Source of the DNA: Filosporella fistucella
Taxonomy: Eukaryota; Ascomycota; Leotiomycetes; Helotiales
Direction: 5' to 3'
Assembly (NCBI GenBank): GCA_030077755.1
Contig: JAQJZZ010000014.1
Location: 2,914,001 to 2,978,000 of the forward strand
DNA length: 64,000 bases
The notes below the pieces were generated by a model. The model saw only the letters and a program-made list of their open reading frames with translations, ran no database searches and was not told where the DNA came from. Position 1 is the first letter of the stretch, and every line of letters begins with the position of its first letter. Positions 36,101 to 48,553 of the stretch are shown piece after piece. Made by a program: the position numbers and the translations under genes.

Positions 36101-37178
36101 ATGTCTTCGTTGAACCGAACAATCTCTGCCGAAGAGCGAAATGTTGTTTCCGTACTCATCAGCCAGCAATTGAACTTCCAAATGGCGAGCATTTCCAGCA
36201 AGCTTCATAATGAAGATAGGAGAACCTGGGATTTCACTGGCTGCAGCCTTGTAAAGGGCCTCGAAACCCTCCTCGGAATCAGCCTTTCGAATACCCTTTC
36301 CACCACCACCTTCGGACGCTTTGATCATGACTGGAAAGCCAATCTCTTGTGCCTTTTGAAGACCTTCTTGCCATGATTGAACACAACCTTTCATGTAAAT
36401 ATCATCTTCAACTGTAACAATTCCGTCGTCGTTGACCTCCACCTGGTCTACACCAGTTCCGGACCAAGGTATACATGGGACTTTGGCGTGTTGTGCGACA
36501 ATCGTAGAAGAAATCTTGTCTCCAAGCGATCGCATGGCAGAGCCAGGAGGACCGATGAAGACAATTTTCTTTGGTGATGCTGCCAAAGATTCTGGTAATT
36601 TTGGGTTTTCGGATGCGTGGCCCCTTCCTCACGTCAGTAACAAACCTCTCAGCAAACCAAGAATTTCTTACCATCCAGCCCAAACTGCATGGACTCCCAT
36701 ACGCTCAGCGACATCAACGATTAATTCAACGTTGGCGTAGTTATTGTTATTGGTACCTCCGGGAACCTCAACATATTGATCTGCCATACGAATATAATCT
36801 GCATTTGCTTGTAAATCTTCCGGAGTAGCCATAACTGTGAATTGAATCGCCCGTTCATCGCCGAAAGTTTCGTATGCCCATTTTCGTACTGATCGAATTT
36901 CCTTGACTGCTGCAATACCATTGTTTGCAATCAAGACCTGCAGAAAATCAGCCAAACACTCCTCCAGTCGTCCTTGGAGTACGTACATTTGTGATGACTG
37001 TGTGACCATCGTGGCTTGCGACAAAGTCCTTCACTTTGCCTGGAGCTGCATTTTCCAGTTTATTACCACCAATAAAGTGGTCTGCCAGCTTGTGTTTGGC
37101 AGCGTATGAGTTTGAGCCGTTCATAACTGGTACAGTGCCTTTCGCCTTGATGACGCCGTTTCCATTGACTGCGGCCAT
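30150..37178 (-). CDS. acc1: Acetyl-CoA carboxylase (multifunctional)
   Basis: Biotin enzyme of the cytosol that makes malonyl-CoA, the committed step of fatty-acid synthesis. Inferred exons: 37178-36987, 36937-36672, 36623-31756, 31709-30910, 30863-30150, giving 2279 residues, the usual fungal length; introns are 46-49 bp and phases 0,2,1,0 all match. Biotin carboxylase comes first, with the ATP-grasp loop [13 protein letters not shown] near 254-266. Then the biotin carrier domain with EVMKM (biotinyl-Lys ~737), the long central region, and the carboxyltransferase halves. Residues ~1171-1180 ([10 protein letters not shown]) fit the Snf1/AMPK consensus (hydrophobic at -5, Arg at -3, Met at +4) and align with yeast Acc1 Ser1157, so inhibition by Snf1 is likely conserved. 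The long upstream space suggests an extensive promoter. Identity is certain. Confidence 0.98.
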
Positions 37179-39841
37179 TGCGAAGGAGAGATCACAGCTC
37201 GTTGCTGGCGAGCGAAATAAGTGAGGTCGCCAGTGGTATTAAAACGGTTGTCCCAAAATTGTGCAAGGAATAGAGACCGTAGTGTTGATTATATGTGTCT
37301 AATGGCCCTCGAGGATTCGGGGCTGAGATGGTTGCTGCAGGTAATCCCAATTCAATACTCGCCGAAAAGTCAACGGCGCCGAATTGAAATCCAAAGAAAC
37401 CCAATACAGACAGGCTGGAGGTATCTTGAAAGGGTGCAGAAAGGGAAGAGAGAAAATGTAGAAGTACGAGAAGCAATGGTTAAGGGGGTGGAAGTGGGTT
37501 TTGTGTTCTTTTCACAAATTTAATTTGTCTGAGTAGCAAGAGCTTTGGGTTTTGTTTGGGGCAGGAACATTGGTTCAAGCTCTCTCCGCTTTCCTCAACA
37601 CCCATCGCTCACCGAAATGGCTTTTTGTCGGCCATCCTCTCGCGTTGGGCTTCTGCCAACCCCATTTAGCCTAGCGCCAATCTTTGCAAAGACAACAGAA
37701 TTTAAGATTGTTCTACGAACACACACCAAGGAACCGATTATCTTATGCATGCATATCACATCTTCACTCACAACGCCTCGCAGAAGCTGGGATGACTGAT
37801 GCAGCAGTTCGGATCATCTCGGATCTCAGTATCACCAAGAGCAGTTATATCTGCATGTTGTTGAGCTCGCCCTCGCCCGCTGCTCTCCATCGCCAGAATT
37901 ATCGCAGACAGCCACGCTGTCACGGTGCAATGGACCGGACACCATGACGCAGGGTGATGCACAGATCCTGGCATCCCGATGCATGGCGGCACCTGTTCCG
38001 CCTCAAGGACTTCCCCAACATTCCCAGCACCGGTGGGGTCGACAATCTTGCTCCCTTCATCCTGTTGATCCAGCAATTCGGACAGATCACCTCGGGTTGA
38101 TCGATGCTATCCGGACTTGATACTATTGATGACGGGAGGTATTTTTGTCCACTACTCGTCAACAAGTCCCCGACAAAACACTAGAAGAGGCAGTGAGGTA
38201 AGCACTGAGAACACACTTCAGCGATCAGGTACAGCCCAGAGACTAAGTATTGCTTTGTGTCCCCCACGGACATGGTGCTACTGATGATATTTTTATCCAT
38301 ATCAAAGGTCGTATCGAGCTCGAAACTATGGACGAAACAAGGTTACCGAGTAGACTCGAATAATCATCACAGTCGCACAAGGTCCGTTTTGGGACGGAGC
38401 TGACACCTTTGATGGTTTCTCGAATTAAAGCACTTATTTGGAGCAATTGGTGAAACAATGCTCCGTATTGAGTGGACAGATGTCTCTTCTCTTGGCACGT
38501 CTACACTCAGACTGACACGATGCTATCGATGGACCTTACAGCAAATCTGAGATATGCGAGTTGCATTGACTTTAGCCAAAAAGATGGCTGGCAGAGAGCC
38601 GTTATTACCAATATCCCTCTCGGCGAAACATTTTACCAAAGCAGCAGAACGGGAACCTCCATTTTGCCAAAGACCTCGATTCGTACTCGTGGTCTTTACC
38701 ATGCAATAAACCGCAACATACATCCCTACCAAACGTACAACTCTATCTCACTCCTATCGGCGGTAAAAGTCCCAGCTTCTCGCTACGATCTCATCGAATG
38801 CCTCTTTGACACGACCAAAGCATCCTCACGGAATACCGAGGCGGCTGAGTGAGATTCGGTGCATTCCATCCTCCGTCTAAGTACGGACAATTATCCAATC
38901 GACACCACTCTGAGTCTGCTGTCCTCCTCTTTTAAGTGTCACCAATCCTTCGCTCACACAAGCCCATAAGCTTTCTTTTCAAAGTCTTAGTCTACTCTCT
39001 AAAAATCTCAAAACGATCTGACATTCCCCAAAACATCACAGCCGAACGAACCTCTCTTATCATTTCTCACTGCGCCTCGCCTCTCAGTCAGCACTGACAA
39101 CACCAACACCTTTCTTTTGCACCAATAACCCAATCCACATTACTGCCATCTCCATATCAAACCTCTTCTATGAATCCTTCCACCTAATTGCCTAATCATC
39201 GTAGCTTATCAATCTCATTCGCACCTCCAATAATACCAAATACCCTCCTCCCATCCACTTTGCCAACCGGGCTCTTGGACAGAAAAAAGCAAATCTTCGG
39301 AGCAAGAGGAAGGAACCTTATTCATTTCCGCCCGACGGAACCAGATTCGACGAACCCAGGTTTACTCGTTTGCGATGTGCAACAGTTGAGCTCGCATCGC
39401 AATGATATCTTCTGCTGGGTAAGACAAAAGAATCTGAAACAGGTCTTCGGATCTGATGGAGCCTTATGTGGTGGTGTTGGTAATCCGAAGATGTTCAACC
39501 ACTTAGCGCCAGGTTTGCAGCCAAGGCAGGTCATCTCGGAGATCATCATTATCAATTTTCAATCATCAGGGTCAGGAACAGAACAGTGGCAAAATACTTA
39601 TCGTCACAATCATCTCATTGAATTAGCTCTCTGAATCTCGTTTCCCTCTTCATCCCTTCAATCCACCAATCACTCTCTCGTCTGAAAGAATCATACCCGT
39701 CCGTTACATATCCCTCCAACCAGAAAATGCAGCAATCTCGCAATGCTATCAAAACGCCAAAGCACCATGCGAAAAATAAAAGATTCCACAAGAATGCCCC
39801 CAATCCTCATAACATCGTAACAAAGCCGTAAAGTGTACACC
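37179..39841. other. Long upstream region of acetyl-CoA carboxylase
   Basis: 2.7 kb between the carboxylase start codon and the NudE stop codon. The part nearest 37.2-37.8 kb is presumably the carboxylase promoter and leader. From about 38.9 to 39.2 kb the plus strand is strongly CT-rich, as just before fungal transcription starts. The plus-strand frames that follow (for example 39188-39634) lack an ATG start, so I see at most a non-coding transcript. Confidence 0.45.
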
Positions 39842-41713
39842 TTAATACGTCTCCCCAACACCGCTTAGCTTCCTTGGTCGACCGGGAGGTTTCATAGCTC
39901 CATCTCCTTTCTCGTCTCGTAGTGCGGCTCCACTGCTTGTTCTTCGTGGAAGAGTTGTCATAGCCAGCCCACCACTTTGTCTACGTGGAAGTGGAATAGC
40001 ACTTCCCTCGAGCTCTCCTTTACCGTAAGTATTTCTTCGGCTAGGTGTAGCGAAATCCAGTTCTCGACTTTCATCAAGATCGATATTTGACACACTTTGA
40101 GAATGCCCATGGCCATGCGAGGCACCATAGTTTCCACCAATGCTAGATCTGGGCCGTCTGGATTCTGCCAGCTGCGACTGAGAGTAGTGCCCTAGCGGAG
40201 TCCGGGCGCCAGACATCGAGGTTCGGCTAACAGGTCGAGCTATCTCCGTTCGACTCAGGGGCCGATCAGGGCGGACGTAGTTTGTACTAGCACGACTGCT
40301 AGGTCTGCTATCATTGCTTCCTTCGCGTTGTGGGAGTGGGCCAAATGATAGCCTGCTAATTCCAGAAGTGGATAATCTAGGAACGTGTTTGGTGGAAGTG
40401 GTAGAGGGAGTATCATCATTCGTTATTGACGAAGCACTTGCTGTGCTTCCAACTGTTCGTTTTCTGCTCCTTATTGTCACACTAGGTGGCATATAATTGT
40501 GACCCATTGCAGATACATTTCGAGGAGATGCTCGAGGGGGTGTGCTGACAGGAGCAGGAAGCTTCGATCTGGCTGAGTGAACCCGTTGCTCGAGTCTTTG
40601 CATTTGTGCTGTAAGACTCCGAATATGTGTAAGAGATGCCGAGTTTGGTAACCCGCGAGTCGCAGGCGCTTTAGTCCTTGTCTGTCGGATGACAGCTGGT
40701 GTGGCATTTCTAGCTCGGGAAGAGCTAGTAGGTGCGGCAGGGCCTCTCGAACTTCGCAAATTCGTAGAAGCACTCGAGGAGTATCTAGTTGTCGGCTTTG
40801 GTGTGGTGCTGGAATCTCCGGATGGAAGTTTCAGTTTGCTCTTGGGTGGATTCATCGGTGTCTTCAAGATTGGTCTCGTAGTCCCGGATGCTTCCGAAAT
40901 AGGGGGAGATGGTGGTGTTGGGGTTTCCGACACAGTATCGACTGTTGAGATAGATTTTGTATCCGGAGGTGTTGTGATCATAGGAGAAGAGGCGGTAGAA
41001 TTTGGTGAGTCCACAAGGGAAGGAGAGTTTGGTGCAGTGATGTCGGTAGATAGTGCAGGTAATTGTCGTTTGCGGAGTTTGTTTTGCATGATCTCTGCTT
41101 CAATCTTCAAATCTGAAAGTTCGTCTCGCAAGCGTTGTGTTTCGATCCTTAGGCTTTCTCTCTCTTGCTCTCCGATCCTGATCTCCTCTTCCATCATTAC
41201 CGCCCTTTCAATAGCCACATTATATTTCGACTCCAGATCCTCCAAGGAGGACGTAGTATTTCGTGCCTGTCTTTCAAAATCATCATTCTGGACCTCGATG
41301 TCGCGGAGTTTATGTTGGAGCGTCCGGGTTGTATCTCGAAGAGTGGTGATTTCCTTCTGGAGAGTGTTTTGCGCCGAACCTGCCTCGGTCTTTGATTGCT
41401 TGTATTTAGTCTGCACACAATATTATCAGTCATAACTCTTGCTCTTGATTGCCAAAAAATGCTTGTGCAATAAATGTGATCATACCTTCCACTCCTCAAC
41501 CTCGAATCCTAAACTTTCTACTTTCTCCTGTAGAATCCTCTCCCTTCTCTCAGCTGCCTCAACATCCTTCTCGAGTTCTGCTTCTAATTCTTGACTCGAG
41601 GCCTGAAACTCTGCTAACTCATGCTCAAGCTGCTCGTACTGGGACTTGTAATATGCAAGCGCGCTTTCTGGAGTTGACAGATCGGTCGGTGGTGAAGATG
41701 GTGGCTCATCCAT
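39842..41713 (-). CDS. nudE: NudE-family nuclear distribution protein
   Basis: Coiled-coil cofactor that links Lis1/NudF to cytoplasmic dynein and is needed for nuclear migration along hyphae. Exons 41713-41486 and 41410-39842 around a 75-bp intron, giving 598 residues, phase 0. The start is the ATG of a Ser/Pro-rich N-terminus. From about residue 20 to 195 the sequence is a nearly continuous heptad-bearing coiled coil, including [20 protein letters not shown], the conserved NudE Lis1-binding segment. The remaining ~400 residues are a disordered Ser/Thr/Arg/Pro-rich tail, typical of fungal NudE. The family call rests on the N-terminal block; the tail is poorly conserved. Confidence 0.9.
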
Positions 41714-43431
41714 GGCCAGTGTTTACCGTGTTTGTTCTATGCGCAAGCTGGCATCCGCAAGCTCGCCAACTTGCGATTAATGTACTCGGGATATTTGAAG
41801 TACAATCCTATACCCCTATTGCGCTCAGGCGACTAATTCCTGAGTTCTTAAGTGATAGAGCGGTGTGCTTATTATCTTCGAGCGGGTCCGCGCGCCTCGT
41901 TGTTCGTGTTTTGGTTGTCGATTGTTCGAATTGTTTCGTCCCTTGGTAATGGCGTATAACTGTCGTAAATTGCTGCAATAGTTCTATTTCGGTCCAGGGA
42001 GGTCGGTGAATGTTGGGTATCGTCGGTCGGGATCGTCGTGTCGTCGGGGGTGATGTCGTCTTGTCGATGTTGATATTGATGGTCGCTGTTGCTCTCCTGA
42101 ACTCTGCGTGAATTCAAGCCCCCCTGCGCTAGTGCTGGTGCAGCAACGGCAAGCTTTCATGTGAACCCAACTTGGCAATGAACATGTGTTTTCAATCATG
42201 CACTTTATTAATTTCTGGTCACGGAAGAATTGTGTATCCAATAAATCTTGTGCCCCTAAAACATACAATTAAACTGGTTCAACAAAGATTCGATGTCCCT
42301 CGCATCATAATGGTTCCAGGATGTCAAGTGGCGATTGCAATCTCAATTCAAAGCAGTTCATGCTTCAGCGGTAAAATGCAGCTCGACGGACTGCATGTTT
42401 ATCAACATCACTACTGCATGAACAGGTGGCGATAATGAAGAATACCACAAACCAAATACCCTAACTACACGTCCTTGCCTATCTCAGTTGATTATGTGCA
42501 TCGAATCACCAGATCTTCGAAATTCTTTCCCATCTAGCATTTAAGACATTTACACCCGTCTGATTCACTTTTCTGCACCGTTACTATTTTACTTTTCAAT
42601 GACCTCTGAGTTGCCGATTCCCAACTCACTCTATCATTTATTGCCTAGCGGTTGAGCTTGATCACTGAGTCTAAGGCTTCTACAAGCTCGTTTTTCAAGA
42701 GTTCTTCCCCTGGGAGTTGAAGGATAAATGAAAACGTGAAACTATGTTTTATATTCTTTCGAGACGGTGTCTCAAATATGACTTTCTCGGTCTGCTTCTT
42801 TTGATGCACCTATCCGTATGGGGATAGTCTCCAAACGGGTTGGGTATGTTTTCGACAATAGTGAGGTAAGATGTGTCTTTGGAATGCCTAGGCATTAAAG
42901 ATGCTAAAAATACATATATGCTGGAATGTAAGGATACACTTTGGAAATATCGCTGCTCAATCGCACATTTCGTTACCTTCGTATTTATCAATTGAGCACA
43001 GTATGGGTATTGTGCTCTACCGCCACGAACCAACAAAAGTTGGGCCATCTTCATTTCTACAGCCGTCATAATTCCCCTCATATCACGACGATTTGTTGGA
43101 AAATGGTGGGCATCACAACAAGGCCCTTGTTCACTTGTTGCCGCCATCTTTAACTCTTTCTTTCGCTGAGTAATGGTCTTTGTTTCTTTATATATACAAC
43201 ACTCTACAATGAATTTGGGGTTCGACTTCTTTATGATGTCGTATCTCAACTCTCAAATTTTCCCCCAGAGACTAAACTGAGAATCGAGTGACATCTGATG
43301 AAGAAACAATCATAGAACAGTGAGTGTGGATAGCCTATACTTCCTGCGACTTTCCCCATCTTTCTTCCTCTCCATCTATCATTTATACTCGACCCATCAA
43401 CACTAATACAAATACCCAAAACCACAACAAC
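41714..43431. other. Divergent intergenic region
   Basis: Upstream DNA of both NudE (-) and the small protein (+). A 166-codon minus-strand frame (42749-43249) has no features and a poor start. A TATATATA-type run near 43190 could serve the small gene. No other structure was recognised. Confidence 0.45.
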
Positions 43432-43773
43432 ATGATATCATCCAATTCGAACAACCTCCCTGGCCCTCAATCAGCTTTCCAACCACCCACCTACATCTAC
43501 CAACTTTCCTGCAAAAGCATGTCCATTTATGGTGACCGACTTCGCGAAAAACCTAAAGACACCTGGGCTAAAGATTTCCAGAAACCATTTCAAGACATTG
43601 TGGTGAGCAAACAGGAGGACAAGGCACTGCCAATTAAGAAGGTCACAAAAATGAGGTCACAGGATAAAAAAGATCCTGCAGAGAAAAGGTCTATGTGGAG
43701 GGTGCAGTATAAGGTTAAGAATGAGCAAGAGGAGGAAGAGATGCAGATGCGATTGTTTGAGGAGAGTCAATAA
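43432..43773 (+). CDS. Small hypothetical protein, 113 residues
   Basis: Intronless. The open frame extends upstream but the first ATG is at 43432, preceded by an A-rich context (ACAACAACATG) favourable for fungal initiation. The N-terminus is Asn/Pro-rich and the middle holds a conserved-looking basic and aromatic stretch. Residues ~70-113 are very Lys/Glu-rich and probably helical. No signal peptide, membrane segment or known motif. A cytoplasmic or nuclear location is inferred only from composition. The clear leader and codon use support a real gene, but homology would have to confirm it. Confidence 0.55.
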   Translation: MISSNSNNLPGPQSAFQPPTYIYQLSCKSMSIYGDRLREKPKDTWAKDFQKPFQDIVVSKQEDKALPIKKVTKMRSQDKKDPAEKRSMWRVQYKVKNEQEEEEMQMRLFEESQ

Positions 43774-44233
43774 AACCAGCCTAGAGAGCTTCGCTGGCCG
43801 AGCTTGAGAAGTCTCCTTCTATGAAAAAATGATAAGTATGAAATGATCAAGTTCCAAAGCTCTTTTTTTTGTGTTTCAAGTGAGAACATGAAGTGAGATG
43901 GCAGCGATGGCCATGGTCCATTTGAAAAAATTATGAGGCAACCCTCTCTTTATGGCCCGTTGACTTAAAGACAGTATTCTGGATGGCGCCCTCCATTCGC
44001 TCTGTGTATCATATCAAGTCTTCCAGGAAATCAAGGGACCAGAATAAAGCCACCCTTAGAACGTCTTGAACCACCGCCACGCTAGCACTCTGAAATAGTA
44101 CAGCAGTAATTGTATATTCAAGACTATCAATTTGATGCTTTTTAGAGGTCGTTTCTACATTTTCCAATCACCATTGGGCCATGAATTGACTGGACAAGAT
44201 ACCGTTGGTAATTTAAGTTCCGTGTAGATGCAA
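43774..44233. other. Intergenic region
   Basis: The 3' flank of the small protein meets the 3' end of the HET relic. AT-rich, including a T8 run near 43865. No gene seen. Confidence 0.5.
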
Positions 44234-46030
44234 TCACGAAGCAGTTATTTCCAACACCATGCTAACGATATCTGCTGTCGCCTTATCTGACTTTTTTCCA
44301 CCAATTCTGCAGCATTTAGAGCAGGTCTTCCGCCAGAAAAAGGACGGCAGAACTGATAACGAGGTAGCTATTCTTTTGAGGACGAACGAACGGAACCATT
44401 GCTCCATCAAGAACCCAATCTGGTCACCGCAATGTGCTAGACTAGAAGTACCAGGAGAGTGACTTTCTGCCGTAGAGAAGGAAGAAAATATGTCTAGTAG
44501 TGAATCTAGCGGATTCGAACTGACTTCAACCAGGAGGGTGCCGACATGGATCCCCCATACTTCTAGTACTGAACTTCTGCTACCATCTACATTGCAGACT
44601 TCACGAAACGAACAATTTGTGTTCTTCTTCTTAAGCCCACTTATCATCTCGTAATATTTGTCCCCAAAAGAATTATCCCTTCTTCTGCCAAGTCTGGGCA
44701 AGTCCAATCGACTACCCAGGAAGGCAGATTGTTAGATATATTTCTCCGTGATGTAGCGGCATGACTGAGAACCTCGAGGCTATCTTCAAAAAGTATTATT
44801 TGCTTTGTTGTGTCGATGAGGACTCGCGTAATCGAGTTTTTCACGCTATAATCAGGACATATTTCGTAGTCTGGATCTGCTAGTCCAAGGAAGGCATATA
44901 CTCTGTCTCGGTCATCAGAGACTTAACAGTAACGAGAGTTTGCAAGCAAGCCCTTTAAATCTGGGGATCCTGACCATTTCAATTTGCTTGTTACCATGAA
45001 CTTGACAAAGTTCAACCACTTCTGGCAACTCTCTCCTCTCAATCGTTCAATGATACGGCAGAGCCGATGATCCTCTAACCCATCGAGATTGAATTCATCA
45101 TTTATCTCGAGAAACATATTTCGATTTGTGAGTAGCTTGCCATGGTTTCTCGGTATAGAATACAACAGGAGTGATAGTTTTTGCCACGAAATGGAGTTTT
45201 GACCATAAATGAACAGAGACTGACAGGATGTCATGAATCCTTGAAACACCCACGCCCTTTTCCACCATTGGCATTCTATCATATCGTAGAATGCAAGCCA
45301 TCCATTTGCAAATTCCTCATTGAACACATGATTCCATATGTAACATTGCAGCCGAAATACATGCGTTTCATTTAGAGGGGTTTCATCCCTGGGAGCGCTC
45401 TCATTCTCCCTCTTCTCGAATGGTGACACACTGCTGTTTCCTGAATCTCTCAGCGAGGATCCTTCTTCATCTATCTTCAAATCTTTCTCCAGTGGTGGAA
45501 CCTTATCGTGTAATTTGAGAAGCCAATTCATACCACGTGCGTTGCATCTTTCTGTAGAAAGACAGATAATCAGTCTCTCCGCTGATTGATATATGTTGCG
45601 CATCAAGCCCGCTTGATGCGATCTTTCCATGACATTCAACTGGTCAATACATACCTGATCGACCCATAGCAAAAGCTCATTGTCTTTGAGTTACTTCCCC
45701 CAGAAGCGACGAGCTTCTACCAATGCATGCTTTAAATTTGCGAAGACATAAAATTTGGTTCCGTTGATGAGCACTATGTCTGTCTTCTGCGAGTTTCCTG
45801 CACAGTATGACAATGCTTGGTATGTTCCTCGGACATCAATCAAGCGAATGTTCGGTAGTAGGTCACAACTAAGAAATCCGTTCTTGTCCTCAGGTCAGAT
45901 CTTGAGAAGGCGGATCTCTTGCTGTGACTTATTCAGTCCAGTATATGGATCTATTGCGTAGAACTCGGCATTTTCAGGCGATGAGAAGATCTTGTGATCG
46001 GCAATGCTGGAATCGAACGCTATAATCACC
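44234..46030 (-). pseudogene. Decayed HET-domain (heterokaryon incompatibility) gene
   Basis: One minus-strand frame reads as a HET-domain protein for about 1.3 kb but is broken by three in-frame stops: TGA at 45895-45897, TAA at 45691-45693 and TAA at 44923-44925. HET landmarks lie on both sides of them: YQALSY near 45790, LLWVDQVCIDQLN near 45660, then DRDRVYAFLGLADPDY after the last stop. Near 44690-44707, just after PSWVVDW, similarity moves to another frame that runs to 44234, so there is also a frameshift. The Trp of the usual ALSYxWG core is replaced. The two TAA codons sit where Gln is plausible (CAA to TAA), a C-to-T change as produced by RIP or CpA deamination. HET proteins trigger cell death on meeting non-self mycelium; this copy cannot make a full product. 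The 5' boundary is uncertain. Confidence 0.85.
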
Positions 46031-46536
46031 TGTCAGTGTCTTTTTAGAGGCAGTGAGTATATCTTCTGACAATTTTTTGGGGTAACAGAGATCACTCCAT
46101 GATTTCATTGAGGAATGCTGTTGCTTTTTTGAATCCAGATTCCGAAGCCTTTAGAATCCCAATGTTGGATTTGAAGGCTGGCGAGGCTGGTGGCTAACGC
46201 GTTGGTCAATTGTTGCAGACTATGAACTCACAGTTCGTAGTAGTAGAAATTGGATAATGGAGATAGCTGTATTATGTCACTTTCGTTTTGTCTTGTTCTT
46301 AGCGCTGATGAGAGATCGAGGAAGGAGAAACGCAGATGGATGATGTAGGAGGAAGGGATAGCAGGAGTCCAGAGCACTTAGAAAGAGCTCAGCCTGACGA
46401 ACCCACAAGTTGCAACAGGGAGACAAATGCAAGCTTGGCAAAAGATTACATAACTGTCAAACAATTTTCGAAAGTCAAAGTAATTATTAGATTACCCCAT
46501 ACCGATAGTGGGTTTTGCGATTCCCTACCTTTCTCA
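46031..46536. other. Intergenic region
   Basis: Between the HET relic (-) and the permease stop codon (-). It would contain the relic's lost promoter and first codons and the permease 3' UTR. No gene or repeat recognised. Confidence 0.5.
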
Positions 46537-48394
46537 TTACAATGTCTGCCTCTTTTCTTTTCCATCCTCGGAATCACTTCCCCCACCCGCGACCAAATTA
46601 CTGACTCCCTCAATCTCCGGTCCTGAGAACCTTTCCTTAGCAGTAGTGAACCAAGTTATCGTAGCCACAAACATGATAACCCCAATAGCTGCAGAAGTAT
46701 AATTCATATTCTCGCTCGTGACGGGATACACACTCGGGAAATTAAATGTGATACACGCGAACAATAAGTACGTCAATCCGACAAAGTTGACGATTACTGA
46801 GACAATGGGTTTCATTGCCCAGGGACCAGTAAGCTGGCGATGCGAGCCGCTGAAGTAGGAGATGAGACGGACAAGAAGGGGCATGGCGTAAGACAGGTAG
46901 AACCCTTCTGTTGCGATGGCGATAACAGTGTTGAAGCCGGTAACGGTGCCGAAATATATACTGTTGAAGGCCATTTGGATAACTGTCCCTAGCAGGATGG
47001 CTACGACTGGTGTATGATGTTTCGATTCCACTTTACTAATATAAGACGAAAATGGCAATCCATTATCTCGCGCAAATGCATAGAGAGAACGTGCTCCTTC
47101 CGCTAGCAAAGCGTTGGCGCATCCGAGATCTATGATTACGATGAGAGAGGCGAGGATGCAGGAGCCGACGTTGCTACTTGTGGAATCGAAGAAGATTTGG
47201 ATGAGTGGAACTAGTGTCGGTGTTGAGGCAACAGTATCGATATCTCCAATGCAGAAGCATACTGCGATGAGGAAAATAAAACCTGTTAGAGAGCCGATGT
47301 AGACAGACAGAACCATTGCTCGGGGAGCTTGCTTGCTGGCATCTTTCAGCTCTTCGCACATGTGTGCTGGAGCGTCGTCTGAGAAATCTAGTCAGACAGT
47401 GTTTACGGATGAAATCAAAGACATCTCTCCCATGGGAAACAAGTACTAAAAAATGTATCAAACTTACAACAACACATTCCAAAAGCAGGCTGCAAAATCC
47501 CAATAATTCCGGCCATTGAAGTACTGAAGCCGGTAAAATTTTGAAAGTCTCTGAAAACGAATGAGGCAGATTGCTTGTGTGTGTTGCAAGCAAGAATCGT
47601 GACAATCGTTGCGATGAAGGACACAATATTGAAGATCAAGAGTCCTTTCGAAATCCTGTCCAAAATCTTCGCGCCCCACATATTCACAAAAGTTGCGAAT
47701 AATGTCACACAATATGCCACCAGCACGGTATGCCATCTCTCGATCGTGTAGGTCGGGTTGACTAGGTTGACTTGGCCAAGGATGAAATTTGCTGCATTCT
47801 ATCAGCTGTGGTCTTCTCTGAGAAAGACTAAACTTACCGCCGATGAAACTATTTGTTGCTCCCATTGCAAGAATACCAATAATCATGAACCATCCAGTGA
47901 GATATGAGAATTGTCTTCGAATGCTTTTCGGTGAAAGTATGTAGACCCAACTGTACTGGCCTCCTGCTACAGGATATTCGGAGCACATTTCTGCCATTGA
48001 GTATGCTACGCAGAGAGACACGCAGCTGATTCCCACCCAACCCCAAATCATTACTGGTGGCCCTCCTGCATTGACTCCTGTTACGAGAACACCGCCCAGG
48101 GCACTCCAACTATCATAATCTATTAGAGCGTATCCAGATATTCTGTGGCTCCACTGGCATATTTGTATCGGATCACATACCATGTAACAATTGAGAAGGA
48201 GAATCCAATCATTCCAAGTAGACCGAATGATCTTTTGAGCTCTAGAAGGCTCATATATCAACATTTGATTCTCTCAACTTGATAAAACCCGAACAGCAAA
48301 CATGGAATATACACATACCAGGCTGATAGCCCATATGCTCTAAAGTCGTATCTTCGGCATCGACAGGAACTGCTTTTGATTCCGGGTCCGCCAT
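46537..48394 (-). CDS. Amino-acid/GABA/choline-type permease (APC superfamily)
   Basis: Plasma-membrane H+ symporter of the fungal family that includes GABA permease Uga4 and choline transporter Hnm1. Inferred exons: 48394-48319, 48241-48181, 48109-47838, 47791-47468, 47378-46537, giving 524 residues; phases 1,2,1,1 match. About 12 membrane segments. The N-terminal block ELKRSFGLLGMIGFSFSIVT and GGPPVMIWGW are hallmarks of the family, as is the EELKDASKQAPRAM loop at the start of exon 5. The start ATG is the only one upstream in frame. A TATA-like run lies about 95 bp upstream and four GATA motifs lie within 160 bp, which suggests control by an AreA-type nitrogen factor. The substrate cannot be set from sequence; the divergent amidohydrolase hints at a nitrogenous compound. 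Confidence 0.92.
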
Positions 48395-48474
48395 GATGAA
48401 TCAGATTGAGTATAACAAAGCGTACAAAATGCTCCTCGTCACAGAGATACCCTCCCAACCATCTAATAAGGGCA

Positions 48475-48553
48475 TTATCGGTATATATAAATCCGCCTCC
48501 GCGTTACCAAATCCCAAAGACAAAGATAAACATCAGATAATCCCTACCTTATC
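48475..48553 (-). promoter_or_regulatory. Cluster of four GATA elements and a TATA-like run
   Basis: TTATC at 48475-48479 and 48549-48553, and GATAA at 48525-48529 and 48536-48540, with TATATATAA at 48482-48490. Four GATA sites in 80 bp just upstream of a permease fit binding by AreA/Nit2-type nitrogen regulators, which favour paired sites. Function is inferred. Confidence 0.5.

Noticed and set aside
39188..39634. 148-codon plus-strand frame after a CT-rich tract
   Set aside because: Starts at TTG, has no ATG near its beginning and no recognisable domain.
40689..41435. 248-codon plus-strand frame
   Set aside because: Antisense of the NudE coding exon, which has clear coiled-coil homology on the minus strand.
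44500..44530. GTTCGAATCC-like sequence (minus strand) resembling a tRNA B box
   Set aside because: No matching A box or acceptor stem around it; it lies in the HET relic's coding frame.
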